From Rhodocyclales bacterium (GTDB taxonomy: Bacteria; Pseudomonadota; Gammaproteobacteria; Burkholderiales; Rhodocyclaceae): a stretch of DNA of 64,000 nt. The notes under the pieces are model-generated. The model worked only from the letters and a program-made list of their open reading frames with translations. It did not search any database and was not told the DNA's origin. The stretch lies in the NCBI GenBank assembly GCA_016192435.1, contig JACPUD010000126.1, forward strand, positions 40,945 through 104,944. Reading direction: 5' to 3'. This document shows, one piece after another, positions 56,320 through 64,000 of the stretch (position 1 is the stretch's first letter; the number at the start of each line of letters is the position of its first letter). Made by a program: the position numbers and the translations under genes.

Positions 56320-56751
56320 ATGAAAACCCTGAAACAATTGCTTGATGAGCGTCCGCGCGAGCCGCTTGCGGTCTCGCCCGACGACTCGGTTTTCTCGGCC
56401 CTGGAACTCATGGCGAAGCACGACGTCGGCGCCGTGCTGGCTATGCGCGACGGACGCCTCGCCGGCATATTCAGCGAACGCGACTATGCGCGCAAGGGCA
56501 TCCTGTTCGGCAAGTCGTCGAAGGAAACCCTGGTACGGGAGATCATGACCGAAAAGGTGCTCTATGTCCGGCCCGAGCAGACCACCGACGACGCCATGGC
56601 GCTGATGACGGAAAGACGGGTGCGCCACCTGCCCGTGCTCGATACCGATCAGCGCGTGATCGGCGTGGTGTCGATCGGCGACCTGGTCAAGGAAACCATT
56701 TCGGAGCAGGCCTTCCTGATCCAGCAACTGGAACAGTACATCGCCAGCTGA
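56320..56751 (+). CDS. tandem CBS-domain protein
   Basis: 143 residues made of two CBS repeats (VSPDDSVFSALELMAKHDVGAVLAM and VRPEQTTDDAMALMTERRVRHLPV). Such stand-alone Bateman modules bind adenosine nucleotides. Strong GGAGGAG upstream of the ATG. The 169-bp gap before it contains a 14-bp perfect palindrome at 56184-56197 but no gene. Confidence 0.9.
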   Translation: MKTLKQLLDERPREPLAVSPDDSVFSALELMAKHDVGAVLAMRDGRLAGIFSERDYARKGILFGKSSKETLVREIMTEKVLYVRPEQTTDDAMALMTERRVRHLPVLDTDQRVIGVVSIGDLVKETISEQAFLIQQLEQYIAS

Positions 56752-56757
56752 GTCCGT

Positions 56758-59145
56758 TCAGCGCGATTGCTTGATCGCCAGCAGAGCCTGGTTGCGCAAG
56801 GTCTTCAGCAGGGACAGTTCCTTGTCCGGGATCGCGATGCTGCCGGCCTTGTCGCGGTCGCAGTAGATCAGCGCCACGGCATTGCCCTTGATCAGCAGAG
56901 GCAGCAGGACGAAGGTCTTGGCGATCAGGATGCGGCGGTACCACGCCGGGATCTTGTTGGCGATCTTCGGATCATCGACATCGGTGATGATGATATCCAC
57001 ACCGCGCGCGATCGCCAGTTGAAATACGTTCGGCGTGTCGGTCGCCGTGAAGCGGAACTTGTGCGCCAGTTCGTTGGTGTCGGCGCCGAAACCGAAGCGC
57101 CCGACCATGCTGCCGCTGACCGGATCCTTGAGACAGAGCAAAACCCGCTGGAAGCCGATGGCGCGATACATGGTTTCCAGCGTGATGCGCAGAATGTCGT
57201 TCAATGAAAAGTCGTCCACCAGCGAGTTGCTGATGTCCTGGATGCCGGCGGCGAGAATGTCCTGGGCATCGTCCGGCACGGCTTCGTCGGCCGCAGTCTG
57301 CTTGCGCAGCGCGGGATCGTCGAGCCGGGTGTTGTCCAGGGCATTCGCGCCGGCATTGATGACGCCTGCTTCATGCGGCGTGCCGGTCCAGGCCTTGACG
57401 TGGCGGGCAAACGGGCTTTGCATCAGATTCACGCGCAGGATCGCCGCCAGTTCGCTGAGTTCGTCGAAGGATTTTTCGAGCACGGCCTGCAACTGGCTGT
57501 CGGAAAAACGCAGGGCGGAATAGAAACGCTCGCGCGCCGCCTGGGTGGCGACGCCGCGCTGCTCCCTCGGTACGGAAGCGATTGCAGTACAAATCTCGTT
57601 GGCAAAACCCGCAACCACGCGCAGCGCCTCGTCGTGCGTCGCGGGCTTTCTGATCGCCCCTTCGGGCAGGGGCCGCAGGCTATTCACCAGTCCCGACGGG
57701 AAACCCCAGTGCCGCGCAATACCGATGCCGAGCTCCGAAAACGACAGGCCCAGCACCAGCGCGGAGGCGACTTCCTCGCTGCAGCTTCGTTGCAGCATGA
57801 CCTTGCGGATTTCCGCGACTTCCTCGGGAAAGTAGAACTGCGCCAGCAACTGACCCAGGCTGTGGAACAGCGCGCAGATGTAGGCGGCCTCGGCTTCCCG
57901 CGCCATGAACTGCTTGCTCGCGTCGCGCGCCAGACAGCCGGCCAGGTTGGCGCGCAGAAAGGCCTCCTTCAGTTCGCGGGCGCTGCCCTTGTCCTGCATG
58001 TGCTCAAAAAGCAGGATCGTCACCGCGATATTGCGCAGCGCATCGAAACCCAGCACGATCACGGCGCGCGAGACGGTGCTGATGGTGCCGCCCGACGCCT
58101 GGCGGTAATAGGCCGAGTTCACCAGGCGCAGGATCTTGTTGGTCAGGCCGTAGTCCCTGAGTATGGTGTTCGACAGGCGGTTCACGCTCTCCTTGTCCGA
58201 GTTCGTCAGCTTGTTGATGGCCGACACCGAATCGGACAAGGCCGGAAAATCCTTCTTGTGCTTCATGCGCCGCATGAGGAATTCCAGCGTGTCCTTCTTC
58301 CTCGCCTCGGCCGCACCGGCGACGTCGATCGGCGTCGCGGCGGCACCGAGATAGTCGTCCAGTTGCGCCTTCATCTGTGCCGCGCCGGGCGTACGCAAGG
58401 CCGGATCGCGGGCGCTGGCGGTCAGGATGATGCCGGTCAGCTGATTGTCGACGCTGACATCGGCCGGCAGCGTGACCGGCTGGTTCAGAATCTGGTTGAA
58501 GATCGCGACGGGCGTGTCGCCCGACACCCAGGGCCGGCCCGAAAGCATTTCGACCATCACCAGGGCGGCGGCGAAGATATCGGTCTTTTCGCTGACCTGC
58601 TGGCCGTCCAGGTATTCCGGAGCGAGATAGCTCAGCGTCCCGGAAATCTCCTTCAGGCGCCGGCTGGCGGCACTGTCGTCGAGACGCATGGCAATGCCGA
58701 AATCCATCACGCGCGGCCTTCCCTGCGGGTCGATCAGGATGTTCGAGGGCTTCAGGTCGCGATGGATGATCCCGGCCGCATGGGCCGCGGCCAGCGCATC
58801 GAGTACCTGGCGCATCAGGTCCGCGGCGCGCGCCGGCGCCAGCCGGCCTTCCTCGGCCAGCAGCGCGGCGAGGTTCGGGCCGTCGACGAATTCGAAGACC
58901 AGGAAGGGATCGCCGTCTTCCTCGCCGACGTCGAAAATCGGCACCAGGTTGGGGTGGCGCAGGCGGCTGACGGCGCGCGCCTCGGCGATCAGGGCATCGT
59001 TGCGCTGCGCATCGGTGCGGGCGAAATGCAGGGTCTTGATCGCGACTTCGCGTTCGAGTTGCGGGTCCCATGCCAGGTACACGATGCTCTGCGCACCGCG
59101 CCCGACTTCGCGACGGATTTCAAAACGGCCGATATGCTCTTTCAT
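56758..59145 (-). CDS. serine/threonine kinase fused to HDOD and GAF domains
   Basis: 795 residues. The N-terminal Hanks-type kinase covers about 7-270: GRGAQSIVYLAW (G-loop), VAIK, HRDLKPSNIL, DFG. The HDOD domain covers about 295-500: DFPALSDSVSAINKLTNSDK, GLTNKILRLVNSAYYR, FHSLGQLLAQFYFPEE. A C-terminal GAF-like domain runs from about 620 to 790. It probably integrates signals in the cytoplasm. Start chosen at ATG 59145, where the kinase fold begins; a longer frame upstream overlaps the divergent small gene. Confidence 0.88.
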   Translation of the reverse strand: MKEHIGRFEIRREVGRGAQSIVYLAWDPQLEREVAIKTLHFARTDAQRNDALIAEARAVSRLRHPNLVPIFDVGEEDGDPFLVFEFVDGPNLAALLAEEGRLAPARAADLMRQVLDALAAAHAAGIIHRDLKPSNILIDPQGRPRVMDFGIAMRLDDSAASRRLKEISGTLSYLAPEYLDGQQVSEKTDIFAAALVMVEMLSGRPWVSGDTPVAIFNQILNQPVTLPADVSVDNQLTGIILTASARDPALRTPGAAQMKAQLDDYLGAAATPIDVAGAAEARKKDTLEFLMRRMKHKKDFPALSDSVSAINKLTNSDKESVNRLSNTILRDYGLTNKILRLVNSAYYRQASGGTISTVSRAVIVLGFDALRNIAVTILLFEHMQDKGSARELKEAFLRANLAGCLARDASKQFMAREAEAAYICALFHSLGQLLAQFYFPEEVAEIRKVMLQRSCSEEVASALVLGLSFSELGIGIARHWGFPSGLVNSLRPLPEGAIRKPATHDEALRVVAGFANEICTAIASVPREQRGVATQAARERFYSALRFSDSQLQAVLEKSFDELSELAAILRVNLMQSPFARHVKAWTGTPHEAGVINAGANALDNTRLDDPALRKQTAADEAVPDDAQDILAAGIQDISNSLVDDFSLNDILRITLETMYRAIGFQRVLLCLKDPVSGSMVGRFGFGADTNELAHKFRFTATDTPNVFQLAIARGVDIIITDVDDPKIANKIPAWYRRILIAKTFVLLPLLIKGNAVALIYCDRDKAGSIAIPDKELSLLKTLRNQALLAIKQSR

Positions 59146-59203
59146 GGCCGGATAATAACGTGTCCGGGTTGCCAAGATGGCGCGGCGCTCATACCATAGC
59201 GCC

Positions 59204-59428
59204 ATGGAACCGATCGATGCGACAGACACTCCCGAGGCCCTGCTGACGCGCCTGATCGATTTGCGCACCGAGCATCGCGATCTCGACGAAGCCATCGGCC
59301 GCCTGACCCTGAGCCCCCCCGATGACCAGTTGCTGCTGCGGCGCCTGAAGAAGCGCAAGCTGCTGATCAAGGATCGCATTTTTGCGCTGGAGCGCATGCT
59401 GGATCCCGATCCCGACGAATACGCATGA
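59204..59428 (+). CDS. DUF465/YdcH-like small protein
   Basis: 74 residues, LLTRLIDLRTEHRDLDEAIGRL then RRLKKRKLLIKDRIFALERM, the two-helix pattern of YdcH-family proteins. Divergent from the kinase gene. Function unknown. Confidence 0.8.
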   Translation: MEPIDATDTPEALLTRLIDLRTEHRDLDEAIGRLTLSPPDDQLLLRRLKKRKLLIKDRIFALERMLDPDPDEYA

Positions 59429-59501
59429 GCGCCGTCGCAGGGCCGCCCCAAGGCGGCGCAGACATGAACATGGAGCCGCGCCAGCGGCGAACCGCAATCA
59501 T

Positions 59502-59520
59502 CCCCTCCCGTGCGGAGGGG
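59502..59520. repeat. GC-rich hairpin, REP-like
   Basis: CCCCTCC/GGAGGGG with a five-base loop, followed by CCGGGGAG. Similar in design to the hairpin at 22414-22434. Confidence 0.5.
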
Positions 59521-59542
59521 CCGGGGAGAAAGCCCAAAACTT

Positions 59543-60826
59543 ATGACTTATAACTTCGATACCTTGGCCCTGCATGCGGGCCAGGTGCCCGACGAGCGTT
59601 ACGGCGCGCGGGCGACGCCGATCTACCTGACCACTTCCTTCGTCTTCAAGGATTCCGACCAGGCCGCGGCGCTGTTCAACATGGAGCGCGCCGGCCACGT
59701 CTATTCGCGCATCTCCAATCCGACCAACGCGGTGCTCGAAGAGCGCATCGCGGCCCTGGAAGGCGGCGTCGGCGCGATCGCGGTAGCTTCGGGCCAAGCC
59801 GCGCTGCATCTGGCGATCGCCACGCTGATGGGCGCCGGCGGCCACATCGTCGCCAGCCGCTCGCTCTACGGCGGCTCGCACAACCTGCTCGACTACACGC
59901 TGCCGCGCTTCGGCATCACCACCACCTTCGTCGATCCGCGCGACCTCGACGCCTGGCGCGCCGCGATCCGGCCCGAAACCCGCCTGCTGTTCGGCGAGAC
60001 CCTGGGCAATCCCGGCCTCGACGTGCTGAACATTCCCGAAGTCGCCGCCCTGGCCCACCGGCACGGCCTGCCGCTGATGGTGGACAGCACCTTCACCACA
60101 CCCTGGCTGATGCGGCCCTTCGACCACGGCGCCGACCTGATTTTTCATTCGGCGACCAAGTTCCTCGGCGGCCACGGCGTCGCCATCGGCGGCCTGCTGG
60201 TCGATGGCGGCACGTTCGACTGGGACAAGTCCGGCAAGTTTCCAACCCTGACCGAGCCCTACGAGGGCTTTCACGGCATGGATTTCAGCGAGGAATCCAC
60301 GGTCGCCGCCTTCCTGCTGCGCGCGCGGCGCGAAGGCCTGCGCGACTTCGGCGCCTGCATGAGCCCGATGACCGCTTTCCAGTTGCTGCAGGGCATGGAA
60401 ACCCTGCCGCTGCGCATGGCGCGCCACATCGCCAACACGCGCCAGGCGGTCGAACATCTGACGCAGAGCGAGGCCGTGGCCAGCGTCGGCTACCCCGAAC
60501 TCGAAAACCATCCCGACCACGCGCTGGCGCAGAAGCTGCTGCCGCGCGGCGCCGGCTCGGTGTTCAGCTTCAACCTCAAAGGTGGGCGCGCGGCGGGGCG
60601 CAAGTTCATCGAAGCCCTGCGCGTGTTCTCGCACCTGGCCAACGTCGGCGACGCCAAGTCGCTGGTGATCCATCCGGCATCGACCACGCATTTCCGCATG
60701 TCCGATGCCGCGCTGGTGGCCGCCGGCATCCACCCCGGCACCATCCGCCTGTCGATCGGCCTCGAAGACGCCGGCGACCTGCTGGAAGACCTCAATCGCG
60801 GTCTGGCTGCCGCCGCCAAGGTTTAA
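59543..60826 (+). CDS. metY: O-acetylhomoserine/O-succinylhomoserine sulfhydrylase
   Basis: 427 residues, PLP enzyme of the Cys/Met metabolism family. The first Met of the conserved N terminus is MTYNFDTLALHAGQVPDERYGARATPIYLTTSFVF. The PLP Lys is in FHSATKFLGGHG. It makes homocysteine from an acylated homoserine and sulfide. Length fits MetY, but MetZ use of O-succinylhomoserine cannot be excluded. Confidence 0.88.
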   Translation: MTYNFDTLALHAGQVPDERYGARATPIYLTTSFVFKDSDQAAALFNMERAGHVYSRISNPTNAVLEERIAALEGGVGAIAVASGQAALHLAIATLMGAGGHIVASRSLYGGSHNLLDYTLPRFGITTTFVDPRDLDAWRAAIRPETRLLFGETLGNPGLDVLNIPEVAALAHRHGLPLMVDSTFTTPWLMRPFDHGADLIFHSATKFLGGHGVAIGGLLVDGGTFDWDKSGKFPTLTEPYEGFHGMDFSEESTVAAFLLRARREGLRDFGACMSPMTAFQLLQGMETLPLRMARHIANTRQAVEHLTQSEAVASVGYPELENHPDHALAQKLLPRGAGSVFSFNLKGGRAAGRKFIEALRVFSHLANVGDAKSLVIHPASTTHFRMSDAALVAAGIHPGTIRLSIGLEDAGDLLEDLNRGLAAAAKV

Positions 60827-60828
60827 GC

Positions 60829-61638
60829 ATGGAACTCGAACTCAACGGTCAGCGGGCCTATGCCTACACCGGCGGCAAGCCCTTCGATGCCGCCCTGCCC
60901 TGCGTCGTGTTCATCCACGGCGCGCAAAACGACCACAGCGTCTGGGGGCTGCAAAGCCGCTGGTTCGCCCACCACGGCTTTGCCGTGCTGGCGGTCGATC
61001 TACCCGGCCACGGGCGCAGCGCCGGCGCGCCGCTGCCGTCGATCGAGGCCCTGGCCGACTGGATCGAACTGCTGCTGGAGAAAGTTGGCGCTGGCGATAC
61101 GGCGGCGTCCGGCAAGGTCACGCTGGTCGGCCACAGCATGGGTTCGCTGACCGCGCTGGAATGCGCGGCGCGCCACCCGACGCGCATCGCACGCATCGCC
61201 CTGGTCGGCACCGCCGTGCCGATGCCGGTGTCCGAGGCGCTGCTGGGCGCAGCCCGCGACAAGGAGCCCAAGGCGATAGCGATGATCAATGCCTGGTCGC
61301 ATTCGCCGCACGGCACCGTCGGCGGCAACACCGTGCCCGGCATGTGGCTGCTGGGTGCCTCCAAGCGCCTGATGGAACGCCAGCAGCCCGGCGTGTTGCA
61401 CAACGATCTCGCCGCCTGCAACGCCTACACGCATGGCATGGATGCCGCTGCCGCGCTGACCTGCCCGGTGCTGATCGTCAGCGGCAGCCGCGACATGATG
61501 ACCCACCCCAAGGCCGCGGCCAAGCTCGCCGCCGCGATCAGGCAAGTCACCAGCGTCAGCCTCGACGGCGCCGGCCATGCGCTGATGGCCGAGCAGCCCG
61601 ATGCGCTGCTCGACGCCTTGCGCGGCTTCATCGCCTGA
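60829..61638 (+). CDS. alpha/beta hydrolase
   Basis: 269 residues. VVFIHGAQNDHSVWGLQSRW (oxyanion loop), nucleophile Ser in VGHSMGS, acidic residue in VSGSRDMMTHP and His in GAGHALMAE. Two bases after metY, so co-transcribed. Substrate unknown. Confidence 0.9.
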   Translation: MELELNGQRAYAYTGGKPFDAALPCVVFIHGAQNDHSVWGLQSRWFAHHGFAVLAVDLPGHGRSAGAPLPSIEALADWIELLLEKVGAGDTAASGKVTLVGHSMGSLTALECAARHPTRIARIALVGTAVPMPVSEALLGAARDKEPKAIAMINAWSHSPHGTVGGNTVPGMWLLGASKRLMERQQPGVLHNDLAACNAYTHGMDAAAALTCPVLIVSGSRDMMTHPKAAAKLAAAIRQVTSVSLDGAGHALMAEQPDALLDALRGFIA

Positions 61639-61643
61639 CCGCC

Positions 61644-62429
61644 TTGGCGTCGCCGCAAGACCCACCGCCGCCGCAGAACCCGTTTCCGGTGGTCCGCAGC
61701 GGCCTGCCCTGGTCGGCGCCCTTTGCATGGCTGCGGCGCGGTGCGGCCGACCTCAGGGCCTGCGGCTTCGCCAGCCTGTTCTACGGCAGCTGCTTCGCCG
61801 CCGCCGGCGTCCTGCTCTGGCTGGCCTTCCGCCACGCCGTGCAAACCGTCACCGCGATTACCACCGGCTTCATGCTGGTCGGGCCCTGCCTCGCCATCGG
61901 CCTGTATGAACTCTCGCGCCGGCGCGAGGCCGGCGAGCCGCTGCAACTGCGGCCGACGCTGATGGTCTGGCGGCAGAACCTAGGCTCGATCGGCATCTAC
62001 TCGCTGATCCTGATCGTCATTTACCTGGTCTGGGCGCGCGCCTCGCTGGTGATCTTCGCGCTGTTCTACCAGGGCGGCATGCCGACCCTGGGCAGCTTCA
62101 TCGCGCAGATAGCCAAGTTCGACAACCTCGAATTCCTGCTCGCCTATCTCGTCGTCGGCAGCTTCTTCGCCGGCCTGGTGTTCGCCTTTTCCGCGGTGTC
62201 GATCCCGATGATGCTGGACCGCAAGCAGGACACCGTGACCGCCATGCTCGGCAGCTTTCTCGCGCTGGTGCGCAACCTGCCGGCGATGCTGGTCTGGGCG
62301 GTGCTGATCGTGCTGCTGACCGCAATCGGCTTCGCCGTGGGTTTCGTCGGCCTGATCCTGACCATGCCGCTGGTGGGCCATGCCACCTGGCATGCCTACC
62401 GCGCGCTGATCGAACCCCTGCCGGCGTGA
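61644..62429 (+). CDS. DUF2189 membrane protein
   Basis: 261 residues from a TTG start just after the hydrolase stop; no ATG precedes the conserved region. Six or so hydrophobic segments; WLRRGAADLRACGFASLFYG and VGPCLAIGLYELSRRREAGE are DUF2189 marks. Inner membrane, function unknown. The next gene overlaps its stop. Confidence 0.75.
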   Translation: MASPQDPPPPQNPFPVVRSGLPWSAPFAWLRRGAADLRACGFASLFYGSCFAAAGVLLWLAFRHAVQTVTAITTGFMLVGPCLAIGLYELSRRREAGEPLQLRPTLMVWRQNLGSIGIYSLILIVIYLVWARASLVIFALFYQGGMPTLGSFIAQIAKFDNLEFLLAYLVVGSFFAGLVFAFSAVSIPMMLDRKQDTVTAMLGSFLALVRNLPAMLVWAVLIVLLTAIGFAVGFVGLILTMPLVGHATWHAYRALIEPLPA

Positions 62430-63610
62430 GCCACCGCCGCAACATAACGCTGCTGGCTGCGGCGCAGGCCCTGCTGCTGACCAACGGCATCATGCTGGTC
62501 TCGATCAACGGCCTGCTCGGCCTCCAGCTCGCCGCCGACAAGCGCCTGGCCACGCTGCCGATCACCACCTATGTCATCGGCGGCGCGCTGGCGACGCTGC
62601 CCGCGGCCTTCTTCATGAAGCGCTATGGCCGCCGCGCCGGCTTCATGCTCGGCGCCGGGCTGGGCATGGTCGGCGCGGCGATTTCCGCCTTCGCCGTCGG
62701 CATCGGCAGCTTCTGGCTGCTCTGCCTCGGCACCGTGTTCGCCGGCATCTACAACGCCTTCGGCCAGCAATACCGCTTCGCCGCCGCCGACGCCGCGCCG
62801 CTGGACTGGAAGGGCAAGGCGATTTCGCTGACCCTGGCCGGCGGCATCCTTGGCGGCGTGATCGGCCCCGAGGTCGGCAAGCTCACGCGCACGCTGCTGG
62901 AACCCACCTACCTCGCCAGCTACGGCGCGCTGATCGGCTTCGCCGCGCTATCGATGCTGATCGCCAGCCGGCTGCAGATTCCGCCGCTCTCGGTCGCCGA
63001 GCAAAAGGCCGTCGGCCGCCCGCTGCACCAGATCGCCCGCCAGCCGGCCTTCGCCGTCGCCGTGCTGGCCGCAGCCGCAGGCTACGGCGTGATGAACCTG
63101 CTGATGACGGCAACGCCGCTGGCCATGGACATCTGCGGCATGCCCTTCGCCGACACCGCCTTCATCCTGCAATGGCATGTGATCGGCATGTTCGCGCCGT
63201 CTTTTTTCACCGGCGACCTGATCAAGCGCTTCGGCGTGCTCAACATCCTGATCGTCGGCGCCGCGCTGATGTTCGTCTGCATCGGCATCGCGCTGTCCGG
63301 AGTGACGCTGATGCACTTCTGGTGGGCGCTGGTGCTGCTCGGCATCGGCTGGAATTTCCTGTTCATCGGCGGCACCACCTTGCTCACCGAAACCTATCGC
63401 CCCGAGGAAAAAGCCAAGGTGCAGGGCAGCAACGATTTCATCGTGCTCGGCGTGCAGGGCCTCACCTCGCTCTCCTCGGGCGTGCTGGTCACCAGCGCAG
63501 GCTGGGCCACGCTCAACACCTACGCCCTGCCCATCGTCGCCATGACCGCGCTGGCGACGGCGCTGCTGTGGCTGCAGCGGCGCTCCACCCGCGACGCGAC
63601 AGGCGCATGA
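62426..63610 (+). CDS. major facilitator superfamily transporter
   Basis: 394 residues with about 12 hydrophobic helices, GTG start overlapping the DUF2189 stop. FMKRYGRRAGFMLGAGLG is the loop 2-3 MFS motif. YbjJ/YfcJ-like style, substrate unknown. Confidence 0.85.
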   Translation: MSHRRNITLLAAAQALLLTNGIMLVSINGLLGLQLAADKRLATLPITTYVIGGALATLPAAFFMKRYGRRAGFMLGAGLGMVGAAISAFAVGIGSFWLLCLGTVFAGIYNAFGQQYRFAAADAAPLDWKGKAISLTLAGGILGGVIGPEVGKLTRTLLEPTYLASYGALIGFAALSMLIASRLQIPPLSVAEQKAVGRPLHQIARQPAFAVAVLAAAAGYGVMNLLMTATPLAMDICGMPFADTAFILQWHVIGMFAPSFFTGDLIKRFGVLNILIVGAALMFVCIGIALSGVTLMHFWWALVLLGIGWNFLFIGGTTLLTETYRPEEKAKVQGSNDFIVLGVQGLTSLSSGVLVTSAGWATLNTYALPIVAMTALATALLWLQRRSTRDATGA

Positions 63611-64000
63611 ATCCGGTCCTGATCGCCGTCAGCGCCCTGCTGGCCGCGTGCCTCTACCTGGTCGGCCTGTCGCTCGACCTGTTCTGGCTCAAGCTGCTGA
63701 CCAAGCCCTGGCTGGTCGTCGCGCTGGCCGCGGCGGTATGGGCTCACGCCGACACGCGCGCAGGCCGCCTGATCGCCTGGGGCCTGCTGGCCGGCGCCGT
63801 GGGCGATGTCTGCCTGGCCCTGCCCAATGCCTTCCTGCCCGGCATGATCGCCTTCGCCGTCGGCCACGGCCTGTATGTCGCCGCCTTCCTGCAATGGAGC
63901 CGCGCGCCGGCCTGGCCCCTGCTGCTGCCGGTGGGCATTTTCGCCGCGGCTGGGATGTGGCTGATGCTGCCGGGCGCCGGTGCGCTGACGCTGCCGCTGG
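63607..64000 (+). CDS. YhhN-family membrane protein, 3' end cut by window
   Basis: At least 131 residues, multi-pass membrane protein, with LKLLTKPWLVVALAAAVWAH and WGLLAGAVGDVCLALPNAFLPGMIAFAVGHGLYVAAF, the YhhN/TMEM86 lysoplasmalogenase-like pattern. Overlaps the MFS stop by ATGA and runs off the window. Confidence 0.85.
   Translation, partial: MNPVLIAVSALLAACLYLVGLSLDLFWLKLLTKPWLVVALAAAVWAHADTRAGRLIAWGLLAGAVGDVCLALPNAFLPGMIAFAVGHGLYVAAFLQWSRAPAWPLLLPVGIFAAAGMWLMLPGAGALTLPL

Overview
The window is GC-rich betaproteobacterial chromosome carrying one complete prophage. Evidence for the host class is the tmRNA tag (ANDERFALAA after the first alanine), the ubiG-gph pair, a NarX/NarL-type two-component pair and the general gene style. 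A Rhodocyclales-like host fits, but this was not tested by any search.

Layout: 1-2490 is host (end of an OmpA-family gene, ubiG, gph, ssrA). 2491-53742 is a prophage of about 51 kb inserted in the 3' end of ssrA and bounded by a perfect 29-bp direct repeat (2491-2519 and 53714-53742). 53743-64000 is host again: the displaced ssrA terminator, tRNA-Thr, a sensor kinase/response regulator pair, a CBS protein, a kinase-HDOD-GAF protein, metY, a hydrolase, a DUF2189 protein, an MFS transporter and a YhhN protein.

The prophage has lambda-like architecture with a siphovirus tail. On the minus strand, read from high to low coordinates, are: a Cro-like gene, a terminator, a CII-like regulator, a primase-helicase, a repeat array, terminase, an HTH protein and an IbrA/IbrB-like pair. 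After a plus-strand cassette come gpW, portal, protease with nested scaffold, decoration protein, major capsid, connectors, tail tube, frameshifted tail chaperone, tape measure and tail tip. The strand ends with a variable tail fibre, a diversity-generating retroelement (DGR) and lysis genes with an embedded Rz1. On the plus strand are a CI-like repressor with a membrane zinc-ribbon gene, then a long early operon (38707-53637). That operon holds a helicase-methyltransferase, DUF2303, a second DGR, a MazG-like protein, a DndC-like protein, a C5 methyltransferase, DUF5131, an excisionase and the integrase. A separate plus-strand cargo cassette (22949-26509) sits between the terminase side and gpW.

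The most striking content is two complete DGRs in one prophage. Both have the order target-Avd-template-reverse transcriptase. DGR1 (minus, 5661-9023) diversifies the C terminus of the tail fibre: all 17 TR/VR differences fall on template adenines. DGR2 (plus, 44033-46870) lies in the early operon and serves two adjacent DUF1566-like proteins: 13 of 14 and 15 of 16 differences fall on template adenines. The switch region shows five 19-bp operators at exact 24-bp spacing (three between repressor and Cro, two over the early promoter), closely resembling lambda OR and OL.
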